DNA of 9,329 bases from Pseudomonadota bacterium (GCA_022572105.1 JACZWN010000141.1:1-9329); one strand, 5' to 3'; shown: positions 1 to 6,476, numbered from the stretch's first letter. Notes: a model not told the origin generated them from the letters alone. Numbers and translations are program-made.

Positions 1-611
1 GGCGAGGCAACCGGCTGGGGCGCGCCGTCGAGGCGGCCCGCCGGCGCGCCACGGTCGGCGAGATCACCGACGCCCTGGAGAAAGTCTACACGCGCCACCG
101 CGCGGTGATCCGCAGCGTCTCCGGGGTCTACGGCGCGGCCTACGAAGGCGACAAGGACTTCGAGCGCATCCAGAGGGAGGTCGACGCCTTCGCCGAGGAG
201 GCCGGCCGGCGGCCGCGCATGCTGGTCGTGAAGCTGGGCCAAGACGGCCACGACCGCGGCGCCAAGGTGATCGCCAGCGCCTTCGCCGACATCGGCTTCG
301 ACGTCGACGTGGGGCCCTTGTTCCAGACGCCCGAGGAAGCCGCGCGCCAGGCGGTCGAGAACGACGTGCACGTGATCGGCGTCTCGAGCCAGGCCGCGGG
401 CCACAAGACCCTGGTGCCGCAGATGATCGAGGCGCTGCGCAAGGCCGGGGCCGGCGACATCATCGTGGTGTGCGGCGGCGTCATCCCGCCGCAGGATTAC
501 GACTTCCTTTTGAACGCCGGGGTCGCGGCGATCTACGGGCCGGGAACCGTCATTCCCTACGCCGCCCGCGAGATCGTCCGGATCGTGCGCCGGCGGCGCG
601 CCGCGGCTTGA
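1..611 (+). CDS. scpA: Methylmalonyl-CoA mutase, C-terminal part (5' end outside window)
   Basis: This is the 3' end of an adenosylcobalamin-dependent methylmalonyl-CoA mutase, which interconverts (R)-methylmalonyl-CoA and succinyl-CoA in the cytoplasm (propionyl-CoA metabolism). The frame is open from base 3, so the gene starts upstream of the window. The first residues (RATVGEITDALEKV, then RSVSGVYGAAY) match the linker that follows the TIM-barrel catalytic domain. The cobalamin-binding domain follows: GQDGHDRG, with the lower cobalt-ligand histidine at codon 249-251, then FQTPEEAARQAVENDVHV, SSQAAGHKTLVPQ, and GGVIPPQDYDF near 475-510. The DGHDRG and PLFQTPEEAARQA wording fits methylmalonyl-CoA mutase better than ethylmalonyl-CoA mutase. 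The C-terminus ends in an Arg/Ala-rich tail. The next gene begins 30 bp downstream. Its chaperone gene meaB lies about 4.6 kb further on, not adjacent as is common. Confidence 0.94.
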   Translation, partial: RGNRLGRAVEAARRRATVGEITDALEKVYTRHRAVIRSVSGVYGAAYEGDKDFERIQREVDAFAEEAGRRPRMLVVKLGQDGHDRGAKVIASAFADIGFDVDVGPLFQTPEEAARQAVENDVHVIGVSSQAAGHKTLVPQMIEALRKAGAGDIIVVCGGVIPPQDYDFLLNAGVAAIYGPGTVIPYAAREIVRIVRRRRAAA

Positions 612-641
612 TATGAGGCGGGCTGGGAAACGGGAAACGCC

Positions 642-2885
642 ATGAGGAAAGCCCAGCTCGCAAGCGTGGTGGCCCTGGTCGTCGGGGGGCTGCTGACGCT
701 GCTCTGGCTGGGCGCCTGCGCGCGCTACGTCGAGGGCTTCATCGGCTGGGAGCGCCTGCAATCCGTGCCGCCCCACGAGCTCGCGCTTCTCGTTGCGGGC
801 GTCGCGACGCCGCTCGCCTTCGTTTGGCTGCTGCTCCTCTATCTGGTGCGCGGCTTCACGATCAGCGAAGAGACCGGGGCGCTGCTCGCCCGCCTCGAGG
901 CGATGACCTATCCGGCCGAGGGCAGCGCAGGGCGGGTCGCGACGATCACCGATTCCCTCAAGGCGCAGGCAAGCACGCTGTCCGAGGCCTCGGACGACAT
1001 CCTCGGGCGCCTGGAGGTCCTGCGCAACTCCTTCCGGCAACAGTCGCAGGAGTTGACCGGCGCCAGCGTGCGCGCCGCCTCGCAGGCCGAGCAGATCCGC
1101 GACGCCTTGCGCGCGCAGTCGGACGAGATCGCGGCGGCGGGCGAACGGGTCAACGATCTCCTGGTCGCCTCGGGCATGGCCATCGGGACCCAGATCGAAA
1201 CCCTCGAGACGGTGGGCGAGAAGGCGCGCGCGGCCGCCGCCGCCGCCCTCGACAGCCTGGCCGAGCCGGTCGACGCGCTGCGCGAGGCGGCCGAGGAGGC
1301 GCTCGCCACCAGCGAGGACCTGGGTGGGGTCCTGCGGGCGCGTACCGAGGAGATGGTCTGGACCGCCGAGCAAACCCGCGAGACGACCGAGGGGTTGCGC
1401 AAGGAATACGTCGAATTGAGCGAGGTGACCGACAAGATCTCGGGCCAGACGCGCGAGTTTCGGCAGGTCATGCACGATCAGATCGGGGCCCTCCAAGGCA
1501 TCCACGAACGGGCCGACGGCCTCAAGGGCGCGATCGACGTGCAGCGCGCCGACCTCGGGCATCTCTCCGGACGAATGGACGAGGAGGCGAACCGGATCGC
1601 GGCCTCGCTCGACGGCAAGGCCGAAAACATGAAGGCCGCTTTCGAGGCCGCGACGGAGCGCGCCGAGGCCATGGAGCGGGCCTTCGCGCAAGAGGCCGAA
1701 TCCGTGGGCGCCGCGGCCGAACGCATCGCCGCCCGGCTGCATGAGGCCGGCGTCGGCCTCGGCGTGGCCATGGACCTGGCCGGCGAGCGCGCGGTCGAGA
1801 CGACCAAATCCGCCGGTGCGGAACTGACCCGCCAGGCCGCCGAGCTGGAGCGCGCCTCCGAGCGGGCCGCGGCGCGCATCGGGGAGGCGGGAGAGGGCCT
1901 TCAGGGGGCCACGGCGCAGCTCTCCGAGGCGGCTCGCCTGGCGATCGCGCAGAGCGAGGAGGTCTCGCGGACTTTCGCGGCCCAGAGCCAGGAGCTGGTG
2001 GCCACGGCCGGCTCCACGCAGGCGGCGGCGAGCAAGCTGGGCCAGGCGTTCCGCGAGGAGATCGCGGAGCTCGGCCGGCTCGCCGGCGAACTGCAGGCGG
2101 CCACGCGCGCTGTCGGCACCGCGGTCGGGGGGCAGGCCTCGGAGCTGTCGCGCACCCACGCCGAAGCGCGCGAATCGAGCGAGCGCATCCGCGGCGAGCT
2201 GCGCGCCCAGGCGGACCAGCTGGCCGCTTCGGAGCAGGCCGTCGTCGAGCACTTGACGGCGATCGGGCGGAAGATCGAGACCATCGTCGTCGCCCTGCTC
2301 CAGGCCACAGAGCGCGCGCGCCAGCGCGTCGCGGGCCTGGGCGCCGAGTTCGACGCGCAGGCCACGGTGCTCGGCGATTCCGTCGACGACGCCTACCGCC
2401 GCATCGACCGGTACGGCCAGGCCTTCCGCGACCAGGCCGCGAGCCTGATCGAGGCCTCGCGGGCGGCGGAGGCCCAGGCCCAGGCGCTGCAGGAAAGCGC
2501 GGTCGAGCGCCGCCGCGACGCCTTCCTGCGCTCGGCCACGCACATGATCGAGGGCCTGAACGCGGCCTCGATCGATATCAACCGGATCCTCACCGACGAC
2601 ATGCCCGAGGACCTGTGGAAGCGCTACCGGAGGGGCGACCGCTCGATCTTCGCGCGCCGGCTGCTGCGCGGCAAGGACCGGCTTCTCTCGCCCGACATCA
2701 AGGCGCACTTCGAGACCGACGAGCGCTTCCGGACCGAGGCCACCCGCTACATCAAGCAGTTCGAGGCGCTGCTCGACCAAGCCACCGACTGCGACCCGGA
2801 GCAGGTGCTGAGCACCACCTTCCTGACCGCCGACGTGGGCAAGCTGTACCTCGTCCTGTCGCGCTCGCTGGGACGAGCCCAGTAG
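642..2885 (+). CDS. Membrane-anchored long coiled-coil protein, TipN-like architecture
   Basis: A 747-residue protein with two hydrophobic helices near the N-terminus (about residues 6-27 and 47-69). A very long Ala/Glu/Arg-rich helical region follows (about 75-625), then a compact C-terminal domain (about 626-747) with DLWKRYRRGDRSIFARRLL and LTADVGKLYLVLSRSLGR. The layout of two N-terminal membrane segments plus a large coiled coil is that described for Caulobacter TipN, a cell-pole marker of 888 residues. From memory, the C-terminal wording also recurs in alphaproteobacterial coiled-coil proteins of that kind. The family assignment is therefore an inference; a generic apolipoprotein-like or chemoreceptor-like coiled coil is the alternative, but no MCP signalling hairpin is visible. 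If correct, it would sit in the inner membrane and organise pole or envelope-linked processes. The ATG start has only a weak upstream purine stretch (GGGAAA). The helical region carries a 25-residue repeat, listed separately. Confidence 0.6.
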   Translation: MRKAQLASVVALVVGGLLTLLWLGACARYVEGFIGWERLQSVPPHELALLVAGVATPLAFVWLLLLYLVRGFTISEETGALLARLEAMTYPAEGSAGRVATITDSLKAQASTLSEASDDILGRLEVLRNSFRQQSQELTGASVRAASQAEQIRDALRAQSDEIAAAGERVNDLLVASGMAIGTQIETLETVGEKARAAAAAALDSLAEPVDALREAAEEALATSEDLGGVLRARTEEMVWTAEQTRETTEGLRKEYVELSEVTDKISGQTREFRQVMHDQIGALQGIHERADGLKGAIDVQRADLGHLSGRMDEEANRIAASLDGKAENMKAAFEAATERAEAMERAFAQEAESVGAAAERIAARLHEAGVGLGVAMDLAGERAVETTKSAGAELTRQAAELERASERAAARIGEAGEGLQGATAQLSEAARLAIAQSEEVSRTFAAQSQELVATAGSTQAAASKLGQAFREEIAELGRLAGELQAATRAVGTAVGGQASELSRTHAEARESSERIRGELRAQADQLAASEQAVVEHLTAIGRKIETIVVALLQATERARQRVAGLGAEFDAQATVLGDSVDDAYRRIDRYGQAFRDQAASLIEASRAAEAQAQALQESAVERRRDAFLRSATHMIEGLNAASIDINRILTDDMPEDLWKRYRRGDRSIFARRLLRGKDRLLSPDIKAHFETDERFRTEATRYIKQFEALLDQATDCDPEQVLSTTFLTADVGKLYLVLSRSLGRAQ
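954..2459 (+). repeat. Degenerate 25-residue (75-nt) repeats within the coiled coil
   Basis: A motif of roughly (S/A/E)-(L/F)-(R/K/x)-x-Q-(S/A)-x-x-(L/I)-x-x-A recurs at near-constant 25-residue spacing in the protein starting at 642. By direct counting it begins at residues 105, 130, 155, 180, 205 and 230. It reappears at 322 and 347, and then at 394, 419, 444, 469, 494, 519, 569 and 594. The unit at 544 is poorly conserved. Around 251-293 the spacing is about 21, and between 347 and 394 there is a 3-residue phase slip. Clear examples are SFRQQSQELTGAS, ELTRQAAELERAS, ELRAQADQLAAS and AFRDQAASLIEAS. The repeat is conserved in protein pattern, not as identical DNA, so it is an old structural repeat and not a recent tandem duplication. 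Confidence 0.7.
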
Positions 2886-2900
2886 CGACCGCATCCAGGC

Positions 2901-2930
2901 ATACCAATATTCAGCGCTCCTTGGTATAAG
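2901..2930 (+). promoter_or_regulatory. Candidate extended -10 promoter overlapped by a perfect inverted repeat
   Basis: The spacer between the coiled-coil gene and the ABC exporter holds ATACCAA (2901-2907) and its exact reverse complement TTGGTAT (2921-2927), whose centres are 20 bp apart. The right arm overlaps TGG-TATAAG (2922-2930), which has the form of an extended -10 element (TGn-TATAAT-like). No convincing -35 hexamer is visible. A start of transcription about 7 bp downstream would fall at or next to the ATG at 2939, and no Shine-Dalgarno sequence precedes that ATG. Both facts fit a leaderless or near-leaderless mRNA. The dyad covering the promoter suggests a repressor or activator site. 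This is inferred from sequence only. Confidence 0.45.
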
Positions 2931-2938
2931 CCGACGCC

Positions 2939-4780
2939 ATGCGCCCGACCACCATCGACCCCGGCCAGTTCCAGCCCGGCAAGCAGTTGCGCACGCTGCG
3001 CAACCTGCTGCCCTATCTGTGGCCCCGGGAGCGGGCCGACCTCCGGCTGCGCGTGGTGTTGGCGATCGTGTTCCTGGTCGCCGCCAAGGCCGCCAACGTC
3101 TATGTGCCGATCCTCCTGCGCGATGCGGTCGACGGCCTGGGGGCGCCGGTCGAGGGCATCGTCGTGGTGCCGCTCGCCCTGCTGCTCGCCTACGGCGTGG
3201 CGCGGGTCCTGGCGCGCGGCTTCGGCGAGCTGCGCGACGCGCTGTTCGCCAAGGTGGCGCAGCACGCGATCCGCCGGGTCGCCCTCGCCACCTTCCAGCG
3301 CCTCCACACCCTGTCGCTGCGCTTCCACCTGGAGCGCCAGACCGGCGCGCTGAGCCGGACCATCGACCGCGGCGTCAAGGGCATCGAGTTCCTGCTGTTC
3401 TTCGTCCTGTTCAACGTCCTGCCGACGCTGCTCGAGATCGCGCTGGTGAGCGGCATCCTCTGGTACCTGTTCGATTGGCGCTTCGCCGCGGTGACGCTGG
3501 TGATGATCCTGGGCTTCGTCGGGCTCACCTTCTCGATCACCGAATGGCGCATTCGCCTGCGCCGCGCGATGAACGCGGCCGACAACGACGCCAATACCAA
3601 GGTCGTCGACAGCCTGCTCAACTACGAGACGGTCAAGTACTTCGGCAACGAGGAGCACGAGGCCCGGCGCTTCGACGGCGCCATGCGCGATTACGCCCGG
3701 GCCGCGGTCCGGAGCCGCACCAGCCTGTCCCTGCTCAACGCCGGCCAGGCGGCGGTGGTGGCGCTCGGCATCACGGTCATGATGATCCTGGCCGCCCAGG
3801 GCATCGCCCAAGGCCGCATGACCGTGGGCGACTTCGTCATGGTCAACGCCTATCTCATCCAGATCGCCATGCCGCTCAACTTTCTCGGCACGGTGTATCG
3901 CGAGATCAAGCAGTCGCTGGTCGACCTCGACATCATGTTCGACCTGCTCTATTCGGAGGCCGAGGTCGCCGACCGGCCGGGCGCCCGGCCGCTTCATGTC
4001 ACTGGCGGCGAGATCGTCTTCGAGCACGTCGATTTCGGCTACGACCCGCGCCGGCCGATCCTCAAGGACGTGAGCTTCACCGTGCCCGCGGGCAAGACCG
4101 TCGCCATCGTTGGGCCGAGCGGCGCCGGCAAGTCGACGGTCAGCCGCATCCTGTTCCGCTTCTACGACGTGACCGGCGGCCGGGTGCTGATCGACGGCCA
4201 GGACATCCGCGAGGTGACCCAGGAATCTCTGCGCGCGGCCATCGGCATCGTTCCCCAGGATACGGTGCTGTTCAACGACTCCATCTATTATAACCTCGCC
4301 TACGGCGACCCGGCGGCCGGCCGCGCCGAGGTCGAGGGCGCCGCGCGCATGGCGCGCATCCACGACTTCGTCCAGGCCCTGCCCGACGGCTACGACACCG
4401 AGGTCGGCGAGCGCGGCCTCAAGCTCTCCGGCGGCGAGAAGCAGCGCGTGGCGATCGGGCGCGCGCTGCTCAAGGGACCGGCTATCATGATGTTCGACGA
4501 GGCGACTTCGGCCTTGGATACCAAGACCGAGCGCGAGATCCAGAAGAGCCTGGACGAGGTCTCGAAGGACCGCACCGCGCTGGTCATCGCCCACCGGCTC
4601 TCGACGGTGGTCGGCGCCGACGAGATCCTGGTGCTCGAGGGCGGGCGCATCGTCGAGCGCGGCCGGCACGAGGCGCTGCTGGCCTCGGGCGGCGTCTACG
4701 CGGCCATGTGGCGGCGCCAGCAGAGCGCCGCGTACGAGCGGGCGGAGCCCGAACCCGAGCCCCACGAGGCCGCCGAGTGA
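2939..4780 (+). CDS. Atm1/ABCB7-family ABC exporter (fused membrane and ATPase domains)
   Basis: A 613-residue half-transporter acting as a homodimer in the inner membrane. The membrane domain (about 35-330) contains NYETVKYFGNEEHE (228-241), a hallmark of the Atm1/HMT1 group, and TEWRIRLRRAMN (201-212) and LNAGQ (266-270), which correspond to the arginine and Asn/Gln glutathione-contact regions of bacterial Atm1. The ATPase domain has Walker A GPSGAGKST (392-400), Q-loop Gln440, signature LSGGE (496-500), Walker B MMFDE (517-521) and H-loop His552. Bacterial Atm1 proteins export glutathione derivatives such as oxidised glutathione and metal-glutathione complexes; the mitochondrial members support cytosolic Fe-S assembly. 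Substrate here is inferred. There is no Shine-Dalgarno before the ATG. The Glu/Pro-rich tail overlaps the next gene by 4 bp (GTGA). A 2-kb open frame on the opposite strand is a GC-driven shadow. Confidence 0.93.
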   Translation: MRPTTIDPGQFQPGKQLRTLRNLLPYLWPRERADLRLRVVLAIVFLVAAKAANVYVPILLRDAVDGLGAPVEGIVVVPLALLLAYGVARVLARGFGELRDALFAKVAQHAIRRVALATFQRLHTLSLRFHLERQTGALSRTIDRGVKGIEFLLFFVLFNVLPTLLEIALVSGILWYLFDWRFAAVTLVMILGFVGLTFSITEWRIRLRRAMNAADNDANTKVVDSLLNYETVKYFGNEEHEARRFDGAMRDYARAAVRSRTSLSLLNAGQAAVVALGITVMMILAAQGIAQGRMTVGDFVMVNAYLIQIAMPLNFLGTVYREIKQSLVDLDIMFDLLYSEAEVADRPGARPLHVTGGEIVFEHVDFGYDPRRPILKDVSFTVPAGKTVAIVGPSGAGKSTVSRILFRFYDVTGGRVLIDGQDIREVTQESLRAAIGIVPQDTVLFNDSIYYNLAYGDPAAGRAEVEGAARMARIHDFVQALPDGYDTEVGERGLKLSGGEKQRVAIGRALLKGPAIMMFDEATSALDTKTEREIQKSLDEVSKDRTALVIAHRLSTVVGADEILVLEGGRIVERGRHEALLASGGVYAAMWRRQQSAAYERAEPEPEPHEAAE

Positions 4781-5190
4781 CCCCCAACCTCACCCATCTG
4801 GCGCTTCATGTGCGCGACCTGGAGGCCTGCGTCGCCTTCTACCGCGATTTCTGCGCCATGGAGATCGTGCACGAGCGCGGGGACCAGGGCCAACGCATCG
4901 TCTGGCTGGCCGAGCCCGGGCGCGGCAAGGAGTTCATCTTCGTCCTGCTGCCCGGTGGGCCGGGGCGCGACCAGGGCGCGGGTGATTTCAGCCACTTCGG
5001 CTTCGCGCTCGACGGCAAGGCGGCGGTGGACGCGGTTGCCGCGCGCGCCGAGGCCGCCGGCTGCCTGGCCTGGGCGCCGCGCCAGGAGCCCTACCCGGTC
5101 GGCTACTATTGCGGCCTGCGCGACCCCGACGGCAACTTCGTCGAGTTCAGCTACGGCCAGCCCCTGGGCCCCGGCGCCCCTGAGGCTTGA
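4777..5190 (+). CDS. Glyoxalase I-like / VOC superfamily metalloenzyme
   Basis: A 137-residue single-domain vicinal-oxygen-chelate protein. The chosen GTG start overlaps the exporter stop as GTGA and has GAGG 7 bp upstream (4766-4769). An upstream in-frame ATG at 4708 would add a basic, low-complexity stretch inside the exporter gene and is unlikely. Candidate metal ligands are His7 (LTHLALHV), Glu52 (KEFIFVLLP), His73 (SHFGFAL) and Glu123 (DPDGNFVEFSYG). The His-Glu-His-Glu order and rough spacing resemble bacterial glyoxalase I (His5, Glu56, His74, Glu122 in E. coli), which converts the hemithioacetal of methylglyoxal and glutathione to S-lactoylglutathione. Methylmalonyl-CoA epimerase belongs to the same superfamily and would suit the nearby mutase genes, but it typically has Gln at the second ligand position. 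Family membership is secure; substrate is not. Confidence 0.85.
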   Translation: MTPNLTHLALHVRDLEACVAFYRDFCAMEIVHERGDQGQRIVWLAEPGRGKEFIFVLLPGGPGRDQGAGDFSHFGFALDGKAAVDAVAARAEAAGCLAWAPRQEPYPVGYYCGLRDPDGNFVEFSYGQPLGPGAPEA

Positions 5191-5195
5191 CGAGA

Positions 5196-5225
5196 TTGGC
5201 CGCAGGCCAGGCGGCCTGCTATAAG
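5196..5225 (+). promoter_or_regulatory. Candidate meaB promoter (TTGGCC-N18-TATAAG)
   Basis: TTGGCC (5196-5201) lies 18 bp upstream of TATAAG (5220-5225). The latter is preceded by TGC (5217-5219), giving an extended -10 of the same form as the one before the ABC exporter. Transcription would begin near 5232, inside the 74-bp gap after the VOC gene. This helps choose the GTG at 5265 as the meaB start, because the in-frame TTG at 5187 would lie upstream of the promoter. No experimental support. Confidence 0.45.
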
Positions 5226-5264
5226 CTCAAACGCATCTCGCCCCCGCTGAGACAAGCCTTCGCC

Positions 5265-6263
5265 GTGACCGCCGCCACCACCCATTCCGACGAGAAGCTG
5301 GCCGAGGCCGTCCCCGGCGGCGACCGGCGGGCGCTCGCCCGCGCGATCACCCTCATCGAGTCGTCCCGGCGGGATCACCGGGCCCGGGCCCAGGCCCTCT
5401 TGGAGCGCCTTATGCCCCACACGGGAGGGTCCACGCGTCTCGGCATCTCCGGGGTTCCCGGCGTGGGCAAGTCCACCTTCATCGAGGCCTTCGGCCTCCA
5501 CCTCATCGGCCAGGGGCACCAGGTCGCGGTGCTGGCCGTCGATCCGTCCTCGAAGCGGAGCGGCGGCTCGATCCTGGGCGACAAGACGCGCATGTTGGAG
5601 CTCGCCCGCGCGCCGGCCGCCTTCATCCGGCCCTCGCCCACCGGCGGCACCCTGGGCGGGGTGACGCGGCGCACCCGCGAGGCCATGCTCGTCTGCGAGG
5701 CCGCCGGCTTCGATGTCATCCTGGTCGAGACCGTGGGCGTCGGCCAGTCGGAAACCGCGGTCCACGACATGGTCGACATGTTCCTGCTCATGATCTCGCC
5801 CGCGGGCGGCGATGAGCTGCAAGGGCTGAAGCGGGGCATCGCCGAGCTGGCCGATCTGGTCCTGGTCAACAAGGCCGACGGGGAGTTTGCCGCGGCCGCG
5901 GGCCGCATCGCCGCCGACTACAGCCACGCCCTCCGTCTGCTCAAACCCCCGAGTCCGAGCTGGACGCCGCCGGTGCTCCAGTGCTCGGCGCTGAAGCGCG
6001 AGGGCATTGCCGAGGTGTGGCAGGCGGTCGAGCGCCATGGCGAGGCTCTGAGGGCGACGGGCGAGATCGCCGCGCGCCGGGCAAGCCAAGCGCGGAGGTG
6101 GATGTGGAGCGAGGTCCTGGAAAGCCTCATGGCGGCGATCGAGAGCGATCCCCAAGTGGGCGCGATGACGGCCGAGCTCGAGGCCAAGGTGACGGCCGGG
6201 GAGATCACTCCGACGGCGGCGGCCGAGGCCATGCTCAAGGCCTTCAGCAGCAAACGATCCTGA
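5265..6263 (+). CDS. meaB: MeaB/ArgK-family GTPase, methylmalonyl-CoA mutase chaperone
   Basis: A 332-residue cytoplasmic P-loop GTPase of the G3E class that gates adenosylcobalamin loading into methylmalonyl-CoA mutase and protects or reactivates the enzyme (the human counterpart is MMAA). Visible motifs are Walker A GVPGVGKST (63-71), DPSSKRSGGSILGDKTRM (93-110), ETVGVGQSE (155-163), the QGLKRGI segment (186-192) and the guanine-specificity motif NKAD (202-205). A C-terminal helical dimerisation region runs from about 270 to 332. The GTG start gives the family's usual length (about 330). The longer version from TTG 5187 adds 26 residues absent from typical members and would cover the candidate promoter. 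No strong Shine-Dalgarno is seen. Its client mutase is encoded at the left edge of the window, with three unrelated genes between. Confidence 0.95.
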   Translation: MTAATTHSDEKLAEAVPGGDRRALARAITLIESSRRDHRARAQALLERLMPHTGGSTRLGISGVPGVGKSTFIEAFGLHLIGQGHQVAVLAVDPSSKRSGGSILGDKTRMLELARAPAAFIRPSPTGGTLGGVTRRTREAMLVCEAAGFDVILVETVGVGQSETAVHDMVDMFLLMISPAGGDELQGLKRGIAELADLVLVNKADGEFAAAAGRIAADYSHALRLLKPPSPSWTPPVLQCSALKREGIAEVWQAVERHGEALRATGEIAARRASQARRWMWSEVLESLMAAIESDPQVGAMTAELEAKVTAGEITPTAAAEAMLKAFSSKRS

Positions 6264-6299
6264 GCCCCCCGCAGCTCCCTCCCGCGGCCATACGCCCGG

Positions 6300-6321
6300 C
6301 CTACGGCCCCGGGGTTGTAGG
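6300..6321. other. 22-bp dyad after meaB, possible transcription end
   Basis: CCTACGG-CCCCGGGG-TTGTAGG is a dyad whose RNA could pair along nearly its full length with two G-U pairs. It lies 37 bp past the meaB stop and about 75 bp before the rpmB promoter, where a transcript end would be expected. There is no following U-tract, so it is not a classical intrinsic terminator. It may be a 3'-end stabilising hairpin or chance in GC-rich DNA. Confidence 0.3.
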
Positions 6322-6396
6322 CGAGGGCGGCAGGCGCGATCCGTCAGGCGTCCTTGTCAGGCCACCTGCTCGGGCCACCGGAGCCTCAAGCTTTCG

Positions 6397-6426
6397 CTTG
6401 ACGGCGGCGGGAGCCCCGCCTAAATA
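6397..6426 (+). promoter_or_regulatory. rpmB promoter, CTTGACG-N17-TAAATA
   Basis: TTGACG (6398-6403, preceded by C) and TAAATA (6421-6426) are separated by exactly 17 bp. This fits the alphaproteobacterial housekeeping sigma consensus CTTGAC-N17-CTATAT. The predicted start near 6433 leaves a leader of about 44 nt before the rpmB ATG. A perfect dyad TCAAGC-TTTC-GCTTGA (6386-6401) overlaps the -35 element. This is the best promoter match in the window. Confidence 0.7.
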
Positions 6427-6435
6427 GCGGACCTT

Positions 6436-6460
6436 GCCGGCGCCGTCCGGCGTGTTTTGT
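6436..6460 (+). promoter_or_regulatory. rpmB leader hairpin followed by a T-rich stretch
   Basis: GCCGG (6436-6440) can pair with CCGGC (6447-6451) around a 6-nt loop, and GTGTTTTGT follows directly. This resembles a weak intrinsic terminator placed in the predicted 5' leader, just before the ribosome-binding region AGAGG (6462-6466). It could act as an attenuator or simply be a leader stem. With a 5-bp stem the evidence is modest. Confidence 0.3.
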
Positions 6461-6476
6461 CAGAGGATGGGAACCC

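Noticed and set aside
593..604. 12-bp palindrome GCGGCGCGCCGC at the mutase 3' end
   Set aside because: It lies in Arg/Ala codons of the coding region and is expected from composition; no U-tract follows.
613..645. Ten-codon open frame (ATG 613, TGA overlapping the ATG of the coiled-coil gene)
   Set aside because: It could be a leader peptide with ATGA coupling, but it lacks a ribosome-binding site and shows no distinctive residues; chance is more likely.
2747..4765. A 672-codon open frame on the minus strand opposite the ABC exporter
   Set aside because: Its product is His/Asp/Arg/Gln-rich without any recognisable domain, while the + strand carries all ABC motifs. Long antisense frames are expected in such GC-rich DNA.
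5187..5192. TTGACG as the -35 of the meaB promoter
   Set aside because: It is 27 bp from the TATAAG element, too far for a sigma-70 type promoter; TTGGCC at 5196 with an 18-bp spacer fits better.
5151..6155. Minus-strand open frame of 334 codons opposite meaB
   Set aside because: The sequence is low-complexity and lacks motifs; the + strand encodes a complete MeaB with all GTPase motifs.
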